Below are positions 12,269 to 23,845 of a stretch of DNA of 64,000 bases, piece after piece. The translations under genes were made by a program, and so were the position numbers. A model generated the notes under the pieces. That model ran no database searches. It was not told where the DNA came from and worked only from the letters and a program-made list of their open reading frames with translations. How positions within the stretch are numbered: position 1 is the stretch's first letter; each line of letters begins with the position of its first letter. Source of the stretch: Cymbidium sinense (Eukaryota; Streptophyta; Magnoliopsida; Asparagales; Orchidaceae); assembly GCA_021442155.1 (NCBI GenBank), contig CM038215.1:213832982-213896981 (forward strand). The letters run 5' to 3'.

Positions 12269-12577
12269 ATCTTGAAGATGTTGGATGAACCTCACTTTAC
12301 CAAGCTAATGGTAAGAGATTCTTGATTTTGTTTGATTTATTTTTTAAGGTGATTTCCTTAGTTAATTTTCTTTTACCTATTGGAGACCCAATAGGGGTTT
12401 TAAGACCTACTTTGAGTGAGGTCCTAAAACCTAAAGGATGTTGGCCACCCTTGCTTAAGGATGAAATAAGAAAGGTGTCCAACATAAAGAATGATAGACT
12501 TGAGCTTACATAAAATATAAGTTCAAGATCGATACTTGGAGATGATGATTGACTATTAAAGATGGAGAGAGGAACTA
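12269..12577 (-). other. Ogre-like leader fragment
   Basis: Read on the minus strand, this is the sequence directly downstream of the primer-binding site of LTR A, so it is the 5' untranslated leader of that element. Only about 300 bp is left. A 113-codon minus frame (12297-12638) runs through the leader, the primer site and into the LTR; a protein spanning those parts is implausible. The breakpoint at about 12268 joins LTR E2. Confidence 0.5.
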
Positions 12578-12595
12578 TCCCCAATAGAGTCGCCA
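12578..12595 (-). promoter_or_regulatory. tRNA-Arg-type primer-binding site (Ogre-like)
   Basis: The minus strand reads TGGCGACTCTATTGGGGA. This is close to the TGGCGACTCCGCTGGGGA type that pairs with a plant tRNA-Arg 3' end and is characteristic of Ogre-type gypsy elements. It abuts the LTR A end exactly where a primer-binding site should be. This fixes the orientation of the whole LTR family and marks the flank as element interior. Confidence 0.75.
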
Positions 12596-15039
12596 GAAAA
12601 ATTTGTGGTATTTTAATTTGGAGTTGGGTGGACACCACGCAGATCTTAGGGTGTACTTATTGAAGTGATCAGGTACGACATGAAGGTATGATGTACTATC
12701 TCGAAAGATAGAAACATCACCCTACAATGGACCTAATCACCTAATAAGGACTCTTAAGGCAGATGGGTCTTCATTATACTAGAAATCATTCCTTTACTTT
12801 ACATGGAAAAGTAAAACAAGGTTTATTTTATGTCAGGTTCTTTAGTTCCCTATGAAAGAAAGCTTCCATAGTTAATTACATCCTAGGAAGATAAGTAGGG
12901 ATCACTCATAATACTAGGAAGCCTAGTAAGCACTCCAATCTATCCTATGGTGAGGCTTTATGTGTTTGAAAGAGAGAGTTGATTTTAGTTTGAGTTAAAA
13001 TTTTATTAGAATGCTAGGGTTTATAATCCATCAACACGAGATTATGGAAATGCCTAAGAGGTGAGGACTTAAACTCATAGCTTGAAAGAAATAAATAGCT
13101 ATGGATCCCAAATCTAGGATGTTCTAGCATAAGCTAAAAGCATGACTTAAGTCTAAGTGAGAAATTTGATATAGTGGTTTACCTCCATAAGAGAGAATAA
13201 ACCTATCTTGACTCTTTTGGATTTACAACCGCATGGAGTGGCCACCAGCTAACACCTCATATACTTTAAAATCATGTAGGCCGGTCTTATGTAATTGCAA
13301 GATAGTTAGGCTATTATTTAATTAGGAAAAGAAACTAGAGTCCTAAACTCACTCCCTAAGAAACAAGATCATGACTAGTATGAATCATGGCTTAGACTAA
13401 ACAAAAAATTTAATATATTTTTATATAAATTTGACACATTAATTTGGTCAAAGGCTTGGGATAATTATGCCTAAATGCATGATAAAATTAGATTATTAGC
13501 TAAATCAGCGGGAGGAGATGTTCACCACTATAAGGGATGCCCTCACAGGTTAAGCATTCCCCTATCATGAAAGAGTAGAGATCCTCCCTATTCAAGAGCG
13601 AGACAATATGATATGCATGATATTAGACATACAACATTCAGCTATGGGGTTACTAAATCTTTTAATTTATCTTAACTATAGCCTAGGATTTAGAAAGAGT
13701 TTATGAATTATTTAAAAATTTAATTATGAGTTATTAATGGGGGTAGAAAAATTAATTTTATCCTAAAGAGCATACAGCATCCAGGCCACACATTCAATCA
13801 TCAATAATTAAGAAACTTATGAAAATCATGGCATTTCTATTGCTCAATTTAACACAATAATCAAATATTTATAAGTTATCATGAAAGAATGAAACGTCAG
13901 TGCGACCGAGTACCACCGTACACCCCAAAAAAGAGAAAATTGGGTAGCCGAGCTCTACCCTTATAAAACTCAAATTACAAAAGAATATTATAATTGAAAT
14001 TGAATAGATGTTATGGGGGTCTTCATTCTCCATTCTTCTTTCTTTCCTTTAATTTAAAATTCTTTAAGGCTTCACTAAGCCTCCCAGGACTTTGCCTTCT
14101 AGCCATTGCTCATTCAAAACCCCATAGCACTAATCATAATTCCTATTACAAAATTACATTTTTAAGAAAAATAAAATCTAACTAAACCTGCATGACAGAT
14201 GTTAGTTAAATCATCCATATAAACCCAAGGAGTTATATTATATAATTTGGCATCCTACACATGGATAACCAAGCCCACCTATCCTAACTTGGATTATGCT
14301 TAGGGGTATAAGCAACCCGCAAATATAAGCATTTATATTTTTTTTAGCAACCCCATTAGCATAATCTCCTGTAGAAAATAATATTAGGTTAAGAACAGCC
14401 TAACATCCAGTCAACGCATAACAATCCTAACATCCAGTCTAAAATATTATAACATAAAACAAAACATATCATCATTATATACATTGTCCTAACCTAAAGC
14501 TAGAAGTGGTGACTTAGCATTCTAATGTGTGTGCTTAGGCATGGTGTGGTATGTCTTAGCTAGGCTTTAAAATCATAATTATTTATGTTTGGAATTGTTT
14601 AAGTTATACATGAGGGTGGTTTCACTTTAAGTCATTAAGAGGTTTGGCAAATTTTAATTTGTTTTTTGCTTTGTTTCATTTGATATATACTTAGCTAAGT
14701 GTTGTAAAGAGAAGGAAAGAGACTTAACCCTCTTCATCTCTATCCTAAGTTATTTTTTTCTAAAGCATGTTGTTATAACTTTGGTTTCCTTTAGTGAATG
14801 TTTTATTAAGTGCTTTATTAATACTACGTTTGGGTTAATCTTAAAAAATCCTATTCAACATGAAAGGTATCCTAAAATTAATGTAATTGAACACATAGAT
14901 AATATTGCACCATTTCTTTTCATCATTAATGACATGCATATGATTTTAAACTTAGAATACCTATATATACAATGTATTTTGGCACACTTAGGTGGTTATG
15001 AATGCATATACTTTGGTAGAAAATAGATATTTTTATTCC

Positions 15040-15480
15040 TTAGCTAACTACACACACACATTTATCAAAGTTTTAAGCAAGTATGTGTCATTGTTTAAAC
15101 CAGGGAAGTGAGAAAATCTAATACCTCCTTGGGCTACTTAAAGCCTCATATTCCCAGGATGTCCAAATTATATACTTACTATCTTAAATATATATGAATG
15201 TATACACAACTATGAGAATAAAAACTAAGTAAAAGATTGTATTTTAGTTAATCATTTACACATGTAAAGTAAAGTTCTATGCAAATTCTAGTACAAGTGC
15301 ACATAGGAATGAAATTAAATAAGTCTGTCCCTTTGTTAACTAGGGAAGTGAGGTAATCTGAGACCTCCATGAGGCTACTTAAAGCCTCGTATTCCCAGGA
15401 TGTCCATATTATGTACTTATTATCTTTCAAGCAAATGTAAACCCAAACATGAATCATAAAGATAAAATAATACTTTAACA
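15040..15480. repeat. 240-bp internal duplication in LTR A with small palindrome
   Basis: The segment 'gggaagtgag...aatctgagacctcc...ggctacttaaagcctc...attcccaggatgtcca' occurs at 15103-15186 and again at 15343-15427, an offset of 240 bp. In the second copy gaggctacttaaagcctc is a perfect 6-bp-stem inverted repeat; in the first copy the stem is one base short. The repeat is not obvious at the matching place in LTRs B and C, so it looks specific to copy A. Confidence 0.7.
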
Positions 15481-17929
15481 TGTTTAGATTAAAAACACAT
15501 ATAAATCCTATGTAATATTCATAGCTAATATCAATTCAACTCTCCATTTATATTTTTGAAAGTAGCTTTGAAATTTATTAATGATAATAGCCACACGTAT
15601 AATAGGATTAATTTAACACTTGCAACTTACATAAGTATCTTCATTTGATTATTTGATTTCAAAACATGATCACATGATGCAAATGGCATAAAAATTTATA
15701 ATATTTGAAAAGGAATAGTTGAACACTCCCACATAATTCATTTAACTACATTAATTCGTAAGACAATCAAGTTGAATAAAATCATTTAAGGAAAACCAAA
15801 GTTTCTTCTAAAGTTTAATTTTGGTTGAATCATTAAACTTAAAGAGGAGAAATAAAATTTGTTATTTTTACCCCCATCCCATGTTGATGATTGAATATGT
15901 TTAAGGAGAAGTAATTAAGTGAGTTTTATGAACTAATTAAGTTTGAATCATTAAATAATTCATTTAATTATAAGCTTCTAATGATATGCAAATGAGAAAT
16001 TGAAATTCTAATGCACTTAGAGACCTAATGCAATGATGATCATAATTAAATATTAATTAAATTAAATAATCTAATTAAGTACTTATATGATTTTCTCACA
16101 CCCATGGGTTAATCACAATTTCCTTAAGGCTCTTTATTTTATTAGACACACAAAAAAGGAACCCACAAATTCAAATTAAATTATCTTGAGTAATCATCAT
16201 TTTAGTTTAACTTAATTTCATCATTAATTACTTAATTAATTCCTTAATTAAATTATGCATTAATTAGCCTCCTTAATGAAATCGATTTGGGAAAGCAATT
16301 AAGAAAGAGGTCCTTATCACTCCCCCTCCTCATTTCATTGTTAATCAGTGATTAATGATCATTAATTGTTTAATTTTCACTATTTGGCATTTTTAATAAT
16401 TATTAAATTACTTAATGAGAGTGATTAAGGTTTCATTTTTAAATTCTCCCAATTACCTGGCCATAAATCTCAAGAAAATTATGGGAGGCAGAGGACATCC
16501 CATTAAATCAACATTTTAAATTTGAGATCAATTGGCCAAGTAATTAGAGCTTAATTAAGCTAATTAGGAAAATTTTCAAACATTAATTAAACTATTCACT
16601 ATTTAAAACAAAGATAAATTATTTTTATTAAATTATCCTCTATTTACCTTTTCCAAAATGGGTTTACTCATATTTTTAGGATTTTTATAATTAGTTATGA
16701 ATTTTTGAAGTTCTGGCTAATTAAACACATTTTAATCCTTAATCTCATCGGCGCGATGCGGGAGCTAATGTGGTGGTGCTTTCTACGTGGTACTACAGGA
16801 TTGGCCACTTAAATCGTTTGACGCTGCAAGATGAGTCAGTAGTGATGGACGTGATTTTGTCCCCATCGTCTGATCTTAAATCAAAAGGTGGGGATTAATC
16901 CCATGATTCTTAATGGATTAGATCATATTAAATGAGCAGATTAACCACGGTTGTCCATTCTAATCACGTGGAACAAACGACGGGTGATCCTTTGTCCCTT
17001 GAGTACTGGAAGATGGACACCGTCCACCTTCCACCACTTAATTCGAGCTCGATGAAGCTCTTGAGAGGTCAAGATCGACTCCAACAGATTTAGGGAAAAG
17101 ATCTAAGGAGATCCTATGATGGAAATTGAATGAAAATGCAAAACACTTCACAAAAGACCAACACCAAAGGACTTTCTATATTTTATTGAAAAAATACCTT
17201 GCCAGAGCTCAAGACCTATGGTCCAATGATTGAGGTAGCTTTATCTTGAAGAGACAAAGCCTATTGAGAAGCGAACAAGTTGCCTCCCTGCTAGTGGCTC
17301 TATGGACCAAATGCCACCGCAAATATCACTGAAGTTTGTCTAGGAGTGATCTTTGATGCTCGAATTGATTATGAATTGATTCTTTTTTACTCATCTAAAC
17401 TTGGGGAAGGTGTGGGAGAAGTGAATTTGGATTTGGTGGAGTTTAGGTGAGGTTGAATGAAGAAGGGGCTCTGCTTCACTCTGGTTTGATCTCGTTAGCA
17501 CTGGGGAGCTCAAGAGAGGTAGGGAAAGCTCTGGGCATGTTCATCTTGACTCACTGAAACTTTGTGATGGGGACGAGTATACTCTCCTCCCTGATTGATC
17601 CAATGGCTAGGATCAATCAACGTTGACTCACATGGCAGTGGAATGGTGGAGGCGAGGTGGATGCTCTTGAGTGGCTGAAGAAAGGGAGTGGGCTAGCCAT
17701 GTGTGTACCATTTCCTCCAAGTGTTCCAATGGGGTGGCTTAGGTTTTCTCACCTCCACTTGAGCCACGGCTGACCCAATTAGCTTTGGGTCATGTTAGCA
17801 AGTGGTTCAAGTGTATAATTTGAGCTTAGTGGTGGCTATTAAGGGTAGGAGAGTGTGTTTGACCATCCAAATGAGGATTTTGTCCCATTTGGAGGGGTTT
17901 AGCCAATGGGTTTTGGCTTAATTTGGTCA

Positions 17930-19180
17930 CGATGGGTTGGGATTGATTTGGGCTGACCCATGGTGACCCAAAAATGGGTCATGCCAAGTTGGTTTAGTTT
18001 GGACTTAGTTTGAATGGGTTTGACTCAATTTGACCCATATCGATCAAATTAGGTTCATTTGGGTTAGGTTCACCAATTGGTCAAACTGGGTCAAATCGAT
18101 GGTTGGTTTAGTTCAAATGATCATTTGAGATGTTTTGATTCAATTGGTTTGGTTTAATTTGAAGTGGATTTGGATTTGACTCATATGGGTTCATATGGGT
18201 CAAATGAGCTAAGTTGACCAATTTGATCAAATTGGCCAAATTGGCTTGGGTGAGGGGTTGGATTAGGTTCAAGTGATGATTTGAGAATGATTGTAGGTCT
18301 TGATTTGAATTAATTTGAATTTGGGAATGATTTGGTTCAATTGAACCCTTTAGGTCAATTTGGGCTAAATGCATCAATTTAATTGGTTTGATCAAAGTGG
18401 CTTCAATCAAGGTTGGATCATATTCAACAATAAAATTATGATGGATTTGAGCTATTGGTTTCAATCAATTTGATTTAAGATTTGATTTGGCCTTTTTTGT
18501 TCCTTTAGGTCAAACTGGGTCAACTTGGGCCAAGTACCCAAGTTGGCTTGGTTTGGTTCAATTGATGGTCAAATCATATTCAATACTCAATTTATGATTG
18601 ATTCAAAGCCTTGGTTTCAATCAATTGAGTTTGGAATGAAGTTTGGTTTATTTTGATTCATGGGTTAATTTGTCAACTTGATCAAATGAACAAATTGACT
18701 TGGTTTGACCCTATTGATTGCAATTGGACAATCAAGAGTGATCAACAATCATTGTAGAAGAGATTGGATGGGTTGATTCAATCATATTTGGGTTGGATTG
18801 GAGTTTGGATCAAATGCGACCTTTAGGTCACTTTGGGTCAAGTGAACTAAATAGGTCAATTGAGTTGGATTAGGTGAATTGGGTTGAATTGAGTTTGAAG
18901 ATTGATCTAGGATTGATTGACGGCTTTGATTGCAAGATTTAATTGGATTTTGGCTCATATGGACCCTTTAGGTCAAATGGGCCAACTTAGGTTGATTGAA
19001 GTGGTTTGGTTGGTTTGATTTGCTTATAAGTTCTGGATGGGTTTGAAATGGAGATTTGAATAGTTGAAGTGCTTTTGTGAAGTTCAATAGGATTTGATTT
19101 CAATTGAATAGACTTTGGGTTGGATCCATAGGGTGATGGTGGAATTGGTTTAGGTTAAGGGGTAGGTTAATTTGGCTTGG
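17930..19180. repeat. GGTCAA-rich degenerate short-repeat domain of the Ogre-like LTR
   Basis: Words such as 'tgggtcaaattg', 'gaccaaattgg' and 'ttgggtca' recur dozens of times with irregular spacing of about 10-25 bp. The same domain is at the same place in copies B (40740-41480), C (49040-49560) and D (57960-58520). It gives low-complexity translated frames rich in I, N, Q, H and L (118 codons at 18108-18464 minus; 76 codons at 49227-49457 plus), which I do not regard as genes. Confidence 0.75.
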
Positions 19181-19436
19181 AGCTTGGATATGAAATGAAA
19201 TCTAGTCGGGGTTTGATTGTATTGGTTTCTAGTTGGATTTGCATGAGTGGATAGGCATAGGTAGGTTCCGTTGGTCCAAAGGTATAGCCTAAACATAGTA
19301 TACCTTCATAACTCTCTATGCTTGGGTTTAGTGTTCCCCTAATCACTAGAAGTGTCCTGTGACTAGAGAAATCCTAATGCTTAGAAGACTCCTAAGTATA
19401 AGGAGTAGATCCTCTCTCCAAAAGTGAGGTCAACAC

Positions 19437-21420
19437 AAGTGTATCCTAAAATCAACATCTATAATTTTCTTAAGTCCCTAACAAAAAATTCTTACAAGGA
19501 CTATGAGTAAACTCCTGGTAAGAAAATCCAGTGAGTCTCAACAAAGACACAACTCCCATCTTCATTGAAATAAAAATATTCATAATTTTGAAGGTACTCG
19601 ACAGAAAGAAGAAAAATTATTACTTTAATTCATAAGTAAAATCATTACAAAATATGTGAGCGCAAGGTAAATAATCTTTCTCGACTCATTAAAAAAAATT
19701 TAGCTTACGCTGCTCTTATCGACATCTTCATTAGATTCTGAGAGGGAAAGTACGTTGGAGAAATCTAAGAAGTTGGCAACCAACTAGCCATGTCTCATCT
19801 ACAAAGTAATAATGAAGTTAGTACCAACCTTGAATTTTTTTTGTTACAATAAGTCTTAGTGTTGACTATATACCTTGTGTATTTCACCAATTGATTTGAG
19901 GATAACAAACCCTGTGTAATAAGAACTAATTATTTCTTTGTAGAATAAATTATTCATATTAATCATTATGAATTTAATTCTTAATTTATATTTATATTTA
20001 TGATAAACATATAATCTTGAAGCTACTAATTATTTTAATTCAAGTAATGCAAGAAATTCTTCAAACCGAGATTCTTCAATCAAATTTAGAAAGCTAAAGC
20101 TATTGGACTTGAACTTATTGGAAATTTTCTAGGACTTACAATACTAAGGTAAATAAGAGCTCAAATAAAATAAATTTAATGGCTTAATCATTTCAAAATA
20201 TTTCATTTAAATTTATCCATATTTTTCTACATTTAAAATTGCATTATTCTTTAACTATTTCTTAAATTATCCATTTTGGATAACATAAATTACTTGCATA
20301 AATTTAATTATCATTTAGTGTGCTTTCAAGTAAGATAAATTAATTTCTTACTTCATTTAATTATTTCCATGCTTGATTACATTAATAATCAATTTATTTT
20401 TGCATGAAATAAAACTATTCAAGAATTATCCTAATTATTATTTTTCTCTCTCCTATCCTTTTATTTTCTCTCTCATATCATCTTTATTATTTTTGTAATA
20501 TTTTGGCTGAAGTTTTTAAAGATTTTTAAATGATAAACCATGTGAGATTTATTCAAATTATTTTCATAATATTTCCCTCATTTATTCAAATTTTTAACGT
20601 CCATTTATTTGAATTTTAAGTTTTAATTATTTTGAATCCAAATTGAATATTCACCGCCATATTATTGTAAAATTGGATTTATTCATCTATGGAATGATTT
20701 GTCCAACTCTATCATTATTTATTTCAGCTAATTGGAATTTAATTAAAATAATTTAAGTCAATTCAAGTTTAAATTCAATTGAGGTGTTTATTTATACACT
20801 TTCCTAATTTATATATTTATTTCAAGAAATATAATGGCTAGCCCATATTTTCTTTATTTTAACTAATTTTAATGCTATTTAAATTTCAAACCATTTAAAT
20901 TATTTTGACTGAATTTAAATTGATTTTCATTTCTTTGGGTATATTCTATACATGAAAAGTCTTGGTTGAATTTATGTTGGATATATTTTATTTGATTATT
21001 AAATTTGAATGTTGCACTTATTTGTTTCCAAATTCAATTCTCTCTTTATGGAATGATTATGGCCTTCCCCCACGTGTTTAATTTAAGTTATTCTAATTTT
21101 ATTTGAATTTTGTTTTAGATTAAATTTAAATCCAAGGAGCCATGTATTATTGCATTTTTCCAAAAATTAAATCTTTATTTTTGGAAGTTCTTTGGCCAGC
21201 CCCTTCTTTATGTCATTTAATTAATTTATTTTATTTTAATATTTGAATCTATTTCTTATTAATTTCCTTTGATTATTAATTAACTAGTATTTATTTATTA
21301 AAAATTAATTCATGCATGGAAAGTATTGGTCGACCCTTGCATTATGGCTAAAGTAAATTATTTTTCATTTAAATTATTTTCAAATTTCACATCTTCATTA
21401 ATTAAAACCTCTTCATTTAT
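19437..21420 (+). repeat. Direct duplication, right copy (R2)
   Basis: This is the collinear counterpart of 10310-12268, starting at 'aagtgta' directly after the end of LTR A. It keeps the internal run 'aaatatgtgag-gcaaggtaaataatctttctcgac' and the LTR start. Unlike the left copy it continues into the rest of LTR E3 without a break. Confidence 0.8.
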
Positions 21421-22039
21421 TTAAATGGCATTTAAACTCATTCCTTTTCATGATTTGTCCGACCACATGCTATTTAGGTTGAATTTATTTTGAATTTTTA
21501 CATCATGTGCTTTACTTTCCAAAATTAAATTATTTTCTTAAGAAATTTTCCCTCTCATTTTTTCCTCTCTTCTCTCTTGCCTTGGCCGATATTCTCTTGG
21601 CTTAAACTCTATTTAAAGAGTGGATTTCATGACTTAATTCTTCTTGATTGTCTCCACCTTGGCTGAACCTATGTTAGTAAATTTCTTGGAGTTAAAGTGT
21701 TAAAGCTCATCTCTCTTCTTCACTCTTTCAATTACATTCAAGTGGAGACCTTCCTCAACTCTTTCAAGCCTCTTTTATTCCTTGGAAAGTTCACATCAAG
21801 TCAATTGATTTCATTTCTTGCATACAAAGGCTTGAGTAAGAGTATTTATTTTATTTCAATTTTTTGAATCTTTGGTTTTATTGGTTTGATTTGGATTAAA
21901 AGATTTATATTCTTTATGGTTAAAATTTTTCTCTAATATCTTTTTATTCATCTTCAAGTGGTTCCTTTTATTTTTATTGACTTGAAATAATCTATTTTAG
22001 CCAACCTTAGAGTTTAAAGGTTTTTGTTTGAGTAGATCA

Positions 22040-22735
22040 AAATCTAAATATATCGAGTGTAATTTTAGTTATAGAAGTTCTAGTGGCGGTGTTGTGACAT
22101 TGAGTGAGCAAGACTTCAAAAAGAGCAAGTGTTTCAAATATCTAGGTTCTATTATTCAAAATGGTGGTGAAATAGATGGAGATGTTATTAATAGAGTTTA
22201 ATTTAGATGGTTGAAGTGAATTAATGCATCTGGCCTGTTGTGTGATAATAAAATATCGCTTAGACTTAAGGGAAAATTTTATAAGATGTTGGTAAGACCT
22301 GCAATGATTTATGGTGTAGACTGTTTCTCAGTAAAAGAGAAGCATAAGACTAAATTAATTGTTGCAAAGATGAGGATGCTCAGGTGGATGAGTGGCTTTA
22401 CTCTTAGAGATAAAATGTGAAATGAGTATACTCGGGGAAAGGTTGGATTACCTCCAATGGCTAATAAGATCAGAGAGAGTCACCTTAGATGGTTTGGCCA
22501 CATAAAGCATCAGTCATCCAATGATGAGATTAGAGAGCGTAGATGTTCCAAATTTGCCTTATGTTAAGAAAGGTAGAGGTAGACTTAACATGACTTAGTT
22601 AACATGTATAAAAAATGACCTTAATTTATTATAATTAAATGAGAATTTGAAACATAATTTGACACAGTGGAGAAGAAGGATTCATGTAGCCAACCCCACA
22701 TAGTGGGATAAAGGCATGTTGTTGTTGTATAAATT
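22040..22735 (+). mobile_element. 5'-truncated RTE-clade LINE fragment
   Basis: This matches the last about 690 bp of the LINE at 52934-56073. It has the C-terminal protein region (ECNFSYRSSSGG-type start; [38 protein letters not shown], open at 22238-22420), then the 3' tail ending 'catgttgttgttg'. The 5' end is lost near 22040, typical of incomplete target-primed reverse transcription. A clear target-site duplication is not visible. The insertion lies inside LTR E3. Confidence 0.85.
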
Positions 22736-23417
22736 TTATATTCAAAACTTTTGGCATTCATGTTGTGTTAACTAAAAGGATTTGTTTTAACATTGGCTAA
22801 GATTTTCTAAAGTCCTTTTTAAGTTCATCTTTCAAGAAACTTTTAAGTTATAGATCTCTTTGCATACACATAAAAGACTTAAGTGATAAAAGTGCTTTCA
22901 TATATTCTCTTAAATATTTAAGTTCATTGGTTTGATTTGAATGAAATGTTTTATGTGCTTTATTATAAAAATAATCACTTGATCTCTTTTCATTCTTCTT
23001 TCAAAAATTTGAAATATTTTCTCTTTGATTAGATTAAATTAATTTTACAAATAAGAAGTAACTATTAGATTATTTGTTTGAAAGTATTTATTGCATAACT
23101 TATTTGAATTACATTTTCATGCAAATGTTTTGATCATCCATGTCATGTGATTTCATATAGCTCTTCAAGTTCTTTCATTTCAAGTCTTCATTTCTTTTGA
23201 AGTAAAATAATTTCTTTTAAGACTTATTTACTTCAATTATTTCATATAAAGTTCATATTATTACTTCAACTTTAATTAAATAAGAAATTTAATCACCTTG
23301 AGCTCTCTTTACTATTTATCTTAATATTATGTTAGTTGGATTTTGAGTGCAAAATCTTTTTAAATTGAGATTAGATACTTTGTATATTTTCTTCTTTTAT
23401 TCTCTTATGCTTTTTTG

Positions 23418-23560
23418 GGGTTGTACTTTCCATGTAGGAAAATATAGTGTTGGGTTGTACTTGCTCGTATAGAAAAGTATGATGTTGGGTTGTACTTACC
23501 AGTGTAAGAAAGTATGTTTTGGGGTTGTAATTTCCCAGTGTAAGAGAGTATGGAGATTGG
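23418..23560 (+). repeat. LTR E3 minisatellite, about 35-bp unit, 4 copies
   Basis: Units beginning ggttgtac start at 23419, 23453, 23488 and 23523. Each has the form 'ggttgtacttaccagtgtaagaaagtatg' with a few changes. The last unit has 'gtaatttc' in place of 'gtacttac'. This is the same unit as at 7847 and, reversed, at 46245. Confidence 0.8.
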
Positions 23561-23845
23561 TTGAAATCTCATTTGATTATTGAATTCCTAGTAAGTGTGA
23601 CTAGAAATGGATTAAGCCAATTTTTGGGTTTGGCCGAACCACATGAAAATCCTTATGCCTCTTGTCTCCATACTTTTCTGCATTTAGTTTGGTTGTTTTA
23701 ATCTTTCATTATAAGTAACCTTATATATTGTGTAACTAACTTTTCTACAAAGTTTTAAAAACTAAGTTTTAATTTGATAATCTTTTAAAATACTTAATTC
23801 ATCCCCTCTCTTAGGTGCCATAACCTCTTAACACTTGGTTAATGA

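Larger units (their letters stand above)
12596..19436 (-). mobile_element. Giant Ogre-like LTR, copy A (about 6.8 kb)
   Basis: The LTR, read on the minus strand, starts TGTTGACCTCAC at about 19436 and ends at the primer-binding site. It is collinear with copies B, C and D. Blocks recognised in order on the plus strand are: a 'gatgggtctt' segment (12740-12780), 'gtgcgaccgagtaccaccgtacacccc' (13900-13925), and 'aagcccacctatcctaac' with 'agcaacccc' (14270-14350). A GC-rich 'gtgg-gct-acgtgg' island (16750-17050) and a GGTCAA-rich stretch (17930-19180) follow. LTRs of 5-7 kb are typical only of the Ogre/Tat branch. The frames inside (13994-14185, 14781-15026, 15248-15481, 18108-18464) show no protein family and have no counterpart kept open in other copies. 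Confidence 0.8.
19860..23845 (+). mobile_element. LTR of family 'E', copy E3 (most complete), with LINE insertion
   Basis: The LTR starts TGTTGACTATATACC and ends near '...ggtgccataacctcttaaca'. The sequence after it, 'cttggttaatgaatc', may be a decayed Met-type primer-binding site (TTGGTATCAGAGC class). Removing the LINE fragment at 22040-22735 leaves about 3.3 kb. The 3' part holds the 35-bp 'ggttgtact' minisatellite. The end block 'cccctctcttaggtgcc' is repeated in reverse at the start of E4, which supports the boundary. Confidence 0.7.

Noticed and set aside
12297..12638. 113-codon minus-strand frame
   Set aside because: It runs across the retrotransposon leader, the primer-binding site and into the LTR, which is not plausible for a gene.
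18108..18464. 118-codon minus-strand frame rich in I, N, Q, H and L
   Set aside because: Produced by the GGTCAA-word domain; the matching region in other LTR copies gives different, shorter frames.
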